A DNA stretch of 34,766 nucleotides. It comes from Chloroflexota bacterium (lineage in GTDB: Bacteria > Chloroflexota > UBA11872). This document shows, one piece after another, positions 32,331 to 34,766 of the stretch; the stretch's first letter is position 1, and every line of letters begins with the position of its first letter. The notes below the pieces were generated by a model, which was not told where the DNA came from, searched no databases, and saw nothing but the letters and a program-made list of their open reading frames with translations. The position numbers were made by a program, and so were the translations under genes. Location: positions 1 through 34,766 of the forward strand of contig JAPPLN010000120.1 in assembly GCA_028874175.1 (NCBI GenBank). Direction: 5' to 3'.

Positions 32331-33223
32331 CCTGGGTTCGCCTCGTGGATGAAGCGCAGGATCCGATCAGTCATCTCGTCAGGCGCCTGAAGCTGAACGA
32401 AGTGGCCGGCGTCGGCCACCATGTGAAGCTCGGAGCTCGGAAGTAGCCGGTGGAACTGGCGGGCGACGGCCGGTTTCAGGTAGGGGTCGCGGGCGCCCCA
32501 GAGGATGAGGGTGGGTGTGCGCAGGGCGGTGAGGGTTTCGAGGCTGCGCTGGTTGGATTCGATCTGGTCGACGAGTTCGTTATTGACGGTGTGGAAGGCC
32601 CGTCGGGCCGTCGGTGAATGACGGAAGACACTGTGAAAGATCCGCAGCAAACGATCGAAGTCGGCAGTCCAGCCGGGCAGGACCTGACCGACTTGCCAGC
32701 GATAGACGTGCCACGACAGGCCGGTTCGCCCGATATCGAGAAAGCGCCGGACCAGACGTCCGACGTAGGGCAGGTGGAGCAACTTGAGGGCAAAGGGCAT
32801 GCGGGCGGAGTTCCAGCCGTAGTAGGTGTTGAGTAGCACCAGGGCGTGCGCCCGATCGGGGTTCGCGGCGGTCCAGCGAATGGCGGCGGGACCGGACATG
32901 TCGTGGGCCACCAGGACGACGCGCCGCAACTCGAGCGCATCGAGGATCTGCGTGAGGGTGCGATCCAACATGTCGAAGCCGAGCGAGAGCCCATCGTTGG
33001 GTTGGGAGGAGCCCCAGCCGAGGAAGTCGGGCGCGACGGTGCGATGGGCGGCGGCGAGCCTGGGTTGCAGACAGCCGTAGATGCGCGAGTCATCCGGCAG
33101 GCCGTGGAGCAGGACGATGGTTGGCTGGCCCTCGCCCGATTCGCGGACAAAGCAGTCGCCGGCCGGAATTCGGACGTGTCGGCCCAGCGGGGGCGCCCAG
33201 TCGGCGACGGGGTCAGCGGCCAT
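32327..33223 (-). CDS. Alpha/beta hydrolase with Asp nucleophile (epoxide hydrolase/dehalogenase-like)
   Basis: This 298-residue alpha/beta-hydrolase has oxyanion motif HGLPDD and nucleophile elbow VLVAHDMSGPAA. The elbow centres on Asp, as in epoxide hydrolases and haloalkane/fluoroacetate dehalogenases rather than Ser esterases. The acid is likely in WGARDPYL and the base His in DAGHFVQLQAP. A helical cap lies between the two halves. Dehalogenase versus epoxide hydrolase cannot be decided without the cap Tyr/Trp residues. It overlaps the upstream glucosidase by 11 bases, so they are cotranscribed. Confidence 0.88.
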   Translation of the reverse strand: MAADPVADWAPPLGRHVRIPAGDCFVRESGEGQPTIVLLHGLPDDSRIYGCLQPRLAAAHRTVAPDFLGWGSSQPNDGLSLGFDMLDRTLTQILDALELRRVVLVAHDMSGPAAIRWTAANPDRAHALVLLNTYYGWNSARMPFALKLLHLPYVGRLVRRFLDIGRTGLSWHVYRWQVGQVLPGWTADFDRLLRIFHSVFRHSPTARRAFHTVNNELVDQIESNQRSLETLTALRTPTLILWGARDPYLKPAVARQFHRLLPSSELHMVADAGHFVQLQAPDEMTDRILRFIHEANPG

Positions 33224-34766
33224 TGGCGGATCGCAGCAGGCGCAGGCCCCGCAGCCATTCGGCGGCGCCCCAGGCCTGGGCCGGCGCGCCCTCGGGGCCG
33301 AAGGGGGGTTCGGGCTGGAAGAGCTCGCTGACGGCGCCCACCACGCCGTCGCTCAGGTGCGCCAGCATGGCCTCGCGCAGGCCGCGAAGTTCATCGGCCG
33401 GAGCTCCTGCCTTCAGGCTGGCCTCGATGTACATGCCGAGCAGCCAACTCCATGCGGGACCCTGATGGTAGGCGCCGTCGCGCTCACGCGGTCCGCCGCC
33501 GTAATGGGGGCAATAGGCCGGATCGCCGGGCGACAGGGAGCGTAGCCCGACCGGAGTGAGCAAGGATTCGCGGACCTGCGCCAGCACCGACGCGCGCTGT
33601 TGCGGCGACAGCAGGTCGCCGGCGACGGCCAGGGCAATCACCTGGTTGGGACGAATCGCGGGGTCGGAGCCGTCGGGACCGTCGACGACATCGAAGAGGC
33701 CGCCGGTCTCGGGGTTCCAGAAGCGAGTGGCGAACGAATCCTCAATGAGGGACAGGATGTCGGTGTCGAAGGCGTCGCGCCAGCCGATTCGAGCGAAGGC
33801 CTCTTCCGCGAACTTGAGGCCGGCATACCAGAGGGCGTTGATTTCCACGGGCTTGCCGCGACGCGGGGTGACGACCCAGTCCTCGAACTTGGCGTCCATC
33901 CAGGTCAACTGGAGGCCGTCCTCGCCGCCGGTCAGCAGGCCATCGTCCGGATCCATGTGGATGCCGTGGCGGGTGCCGCGGATGTGCCAGTCGATGATTT
34001 CGAGCAGGGCGGTGCCGAGCACGTCGAGGACTTCGGTGTCGTCGGTGGCGCGCACGTAGGCGGCCAGGGCGTGGGTGAACCAGAGGGCGGAGTCGAAGGC
34101 GTGGTACTCGGGCTCGTCGCCGGCGTCGGGCCAGCGGTTGGGGACCATGCCCTGGTCTATGGCCTGGGCGTAGTTAAGCAGGATGGTCTTGGCAGTCGAA
34201 GCACGACCGGTTTCCAGGCAGAGGCCGGGCAGCGAAATGAGGGTGTCGCGGCCCCAGTCGCCGAACCAGGGATAGCCGGCGATGACGGTGTTGGGCTCGG
34301 GGGTGAAGCCGGGGAGGGCCGGACCGCGATGCACGAGGGTCTGGTCCGCAGCCAGGCGCAGGCGCTGCTCCAACGGGTCGGCGGCGGAGGCCACCAGCGA
34401 GACGGATCGCGCGTCGAACCTGGCCAGCGAGGCATCGACGTCGGCGGCGGACTGGAGCTCGTCGGCGACGAGTTGCAGGGTGACGGCACGTCCAGGGGCC
34501 AGCTCGGCAACGAAGTCGGCTGGAGCGAAGGCGTCCTCGGCGTGGTCGAACCCGCGGGCCTGTTCGACGCGGCGATGGAAGTTCCAGTACCAGTCCAGAC
34601 ACAGCTCGAGCCGCCAACCGCTGCCGCCGAGATGCACGCAGGGGGCGTCGCCATCCGCGCGTACGGATAGCGAGCCGGGTCCGGTCTGCAGAGCTTCGTA
34701 TGACGGGTCGTCGCCGCGGCGCAGGGCGTGGAACCAGCGGAGGGTGACGAATGGGCGGACGCGGAG
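33213..34766 (-). CDS. Glycogen debranching enzyme (amylo-alpha-1,6-glucosidase type), 5'-partial
   Basis: At least 517 residues are encoded; the gene runs off the window edge, with the frame open through 34766. The visible start of translation shows RVRPFVTLRWFHALRRGDDP, typical of the GDE N-terminal domain. The C-terminal (alpha/alpha)6 glucosidase domain has AGYPWFGDWGRDTLISLPGL, the hallmark motif with its acidic residues. QGMVPNRWPD, YHAFDSALWF, TWMDAKFEDWVVTPRRGKPV and EINALWYAG are also present. The enzyme removes alpha-1,6 branches from glycogen or maltodextrins. A GTG at 34637 is only an internal codon. It is upstream of and overlaps the alpha/beta hydrolase gene. Confidence 0.93.
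   Translation of the reverse strand, partial: LRVRPFVTLRWFHALRRGDDPSYEALQTGPGSLSVRADGDAPCVHLGGSGWRLELCLDWYWNFHRRVEQARGFDHAEDAFAPADFVAELAPGRAVTLQLVADELQSAADVDASLARFDARSVSLVASAADPLEQRLRLAADQTLVHRGPALPGFTPEPNTVIAGYPWFGDWGRDTLISLPGLCLETGRASTAKTILLNYAQAIDQGMVPNRWPDAGDEPEYHAFDSALWFTHALAAYVRATDDTEVLDVLGTALLEIIDWHIRGTRHGIHMDPDDGLLTGGEDGLQLTWMDAKFEDWVVTPRRGKPVEINALWYAGLKFAEEAFARIGWRDAFDTDILSLIEDSFATRFWNPETGGLFDVVDGPDGSDPAIRPNQVIALAVAGDLLSPQQRASVLAQVRESLLTPVGLRSLSPGDPAYCPHYGGGPRERDGAYHQGPAWSWLLGMYIEASLKAGAPADELRGLREAMLAHLSDGVVGAVSELFQPEPPFGPEGAPAQAWGAAEWLRGLRLLRSANGR

Overview
The window is GC-rich (roughly two thirds G+C) bacterial chromosomal DNA with dense, mostly bidirectional gene packing, frequent GTG and TTG starts, and 1-11 bp gene overlaps. 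Gene content points to an aerobic heterotroph, most likely a member of the Chloroflexota (SAR202/Dehalococcoidia-like or a relative). The pointers are a caa3-type oxidase with a CoxB-cytochrome c fusion, a DUF6062-type protein, a Rieske ferredoxin/amidohydrolase pair, and several VapBC modules. No rRNA or tRNA is visible to anchor the taxonomy, so this is inference.

Layout. 1-285: a 35-base C homopolymer and low-complexity C-rich DNA at the window edge. 286-5035 (+): caa3 cytochrome oxidase operon coxB-coxA-coxC-coxD followed by ctaG, converging on a cupredoxin-like lipoprotein (5032-5472, -). 5681-5911 (-): small coiled-coil/membrane protein. 6354-7469 (+): primary sigma factor. 7633-9997 (+): VapB antitoxin with a decayed vapC, a repetitive beta-rich protein, a methyltransferase that seems to use a CTG start, and a RidA protein. 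10181-13730 (-): glycolate-oxidase-like FAD and Fe-S subunits plus a membrane-anchored discoidin-like protein. 13784-14665 (+): panC. 14683-16019 (-): an HK97-capsid-like protein translationally coupled to a PIN-domain toxin. 16189-18554 (-): hom-thrC. 18681-22543 (-): amidohydrolase, Rieske ferredoxin, a CinA/nucleotidyltransferase fusion and an AI-2E-family permease. 22616-23256 (-): complete vapBC. 23298-25851: coiled-coil protein, HAD hydrolase, GT-C-like membrane protein. 26403-28277 (+): FtsH-like AAA+ metalloprotease with a strong intrinsic terminator. 28343-31435 (-): lipoprotein, a TatA/B-like protein fused to a cysteine-bearing C-terminal domain, and a D-malate/tartrate-type dehydrogenase. 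31542-34766: DUF6062-type protein (+) converging on an Asp-nucleophile alpha/beta hydrolase and a glycogen-debranching-type glucosidase that runs off the window (-).

How they work together. The oxidase genes form one respiratory assembly with its assembly factor. Glycolate and D-malate/tartrate oxidation would feed electrons and carbon into central metabolism. hom-thrC makes threonine from aspartate semialdehyde (thrB is not here), and panC makes pantothenate. Three toxin-antitoxin-like loci in about 16 kb (one complete, one with a dead toxin, one with a capsid-like partner instead of a normal antitoxin) mark small accessory islands inside a housekeeping background.

The most unusual item is the capsid-like/PIN gene pair at 14683-16019. 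It has no other phage gene nearby, and the capsid-like gene occupies the slot normally held by the antitoxin. Second is the single reading frame at 28929-30272 that joins a Tat-type membrane anchor, a long Ala/Pro linker and a domain resembling the L-2-amino-thiazoline-4-carboxylate hydrolase family.
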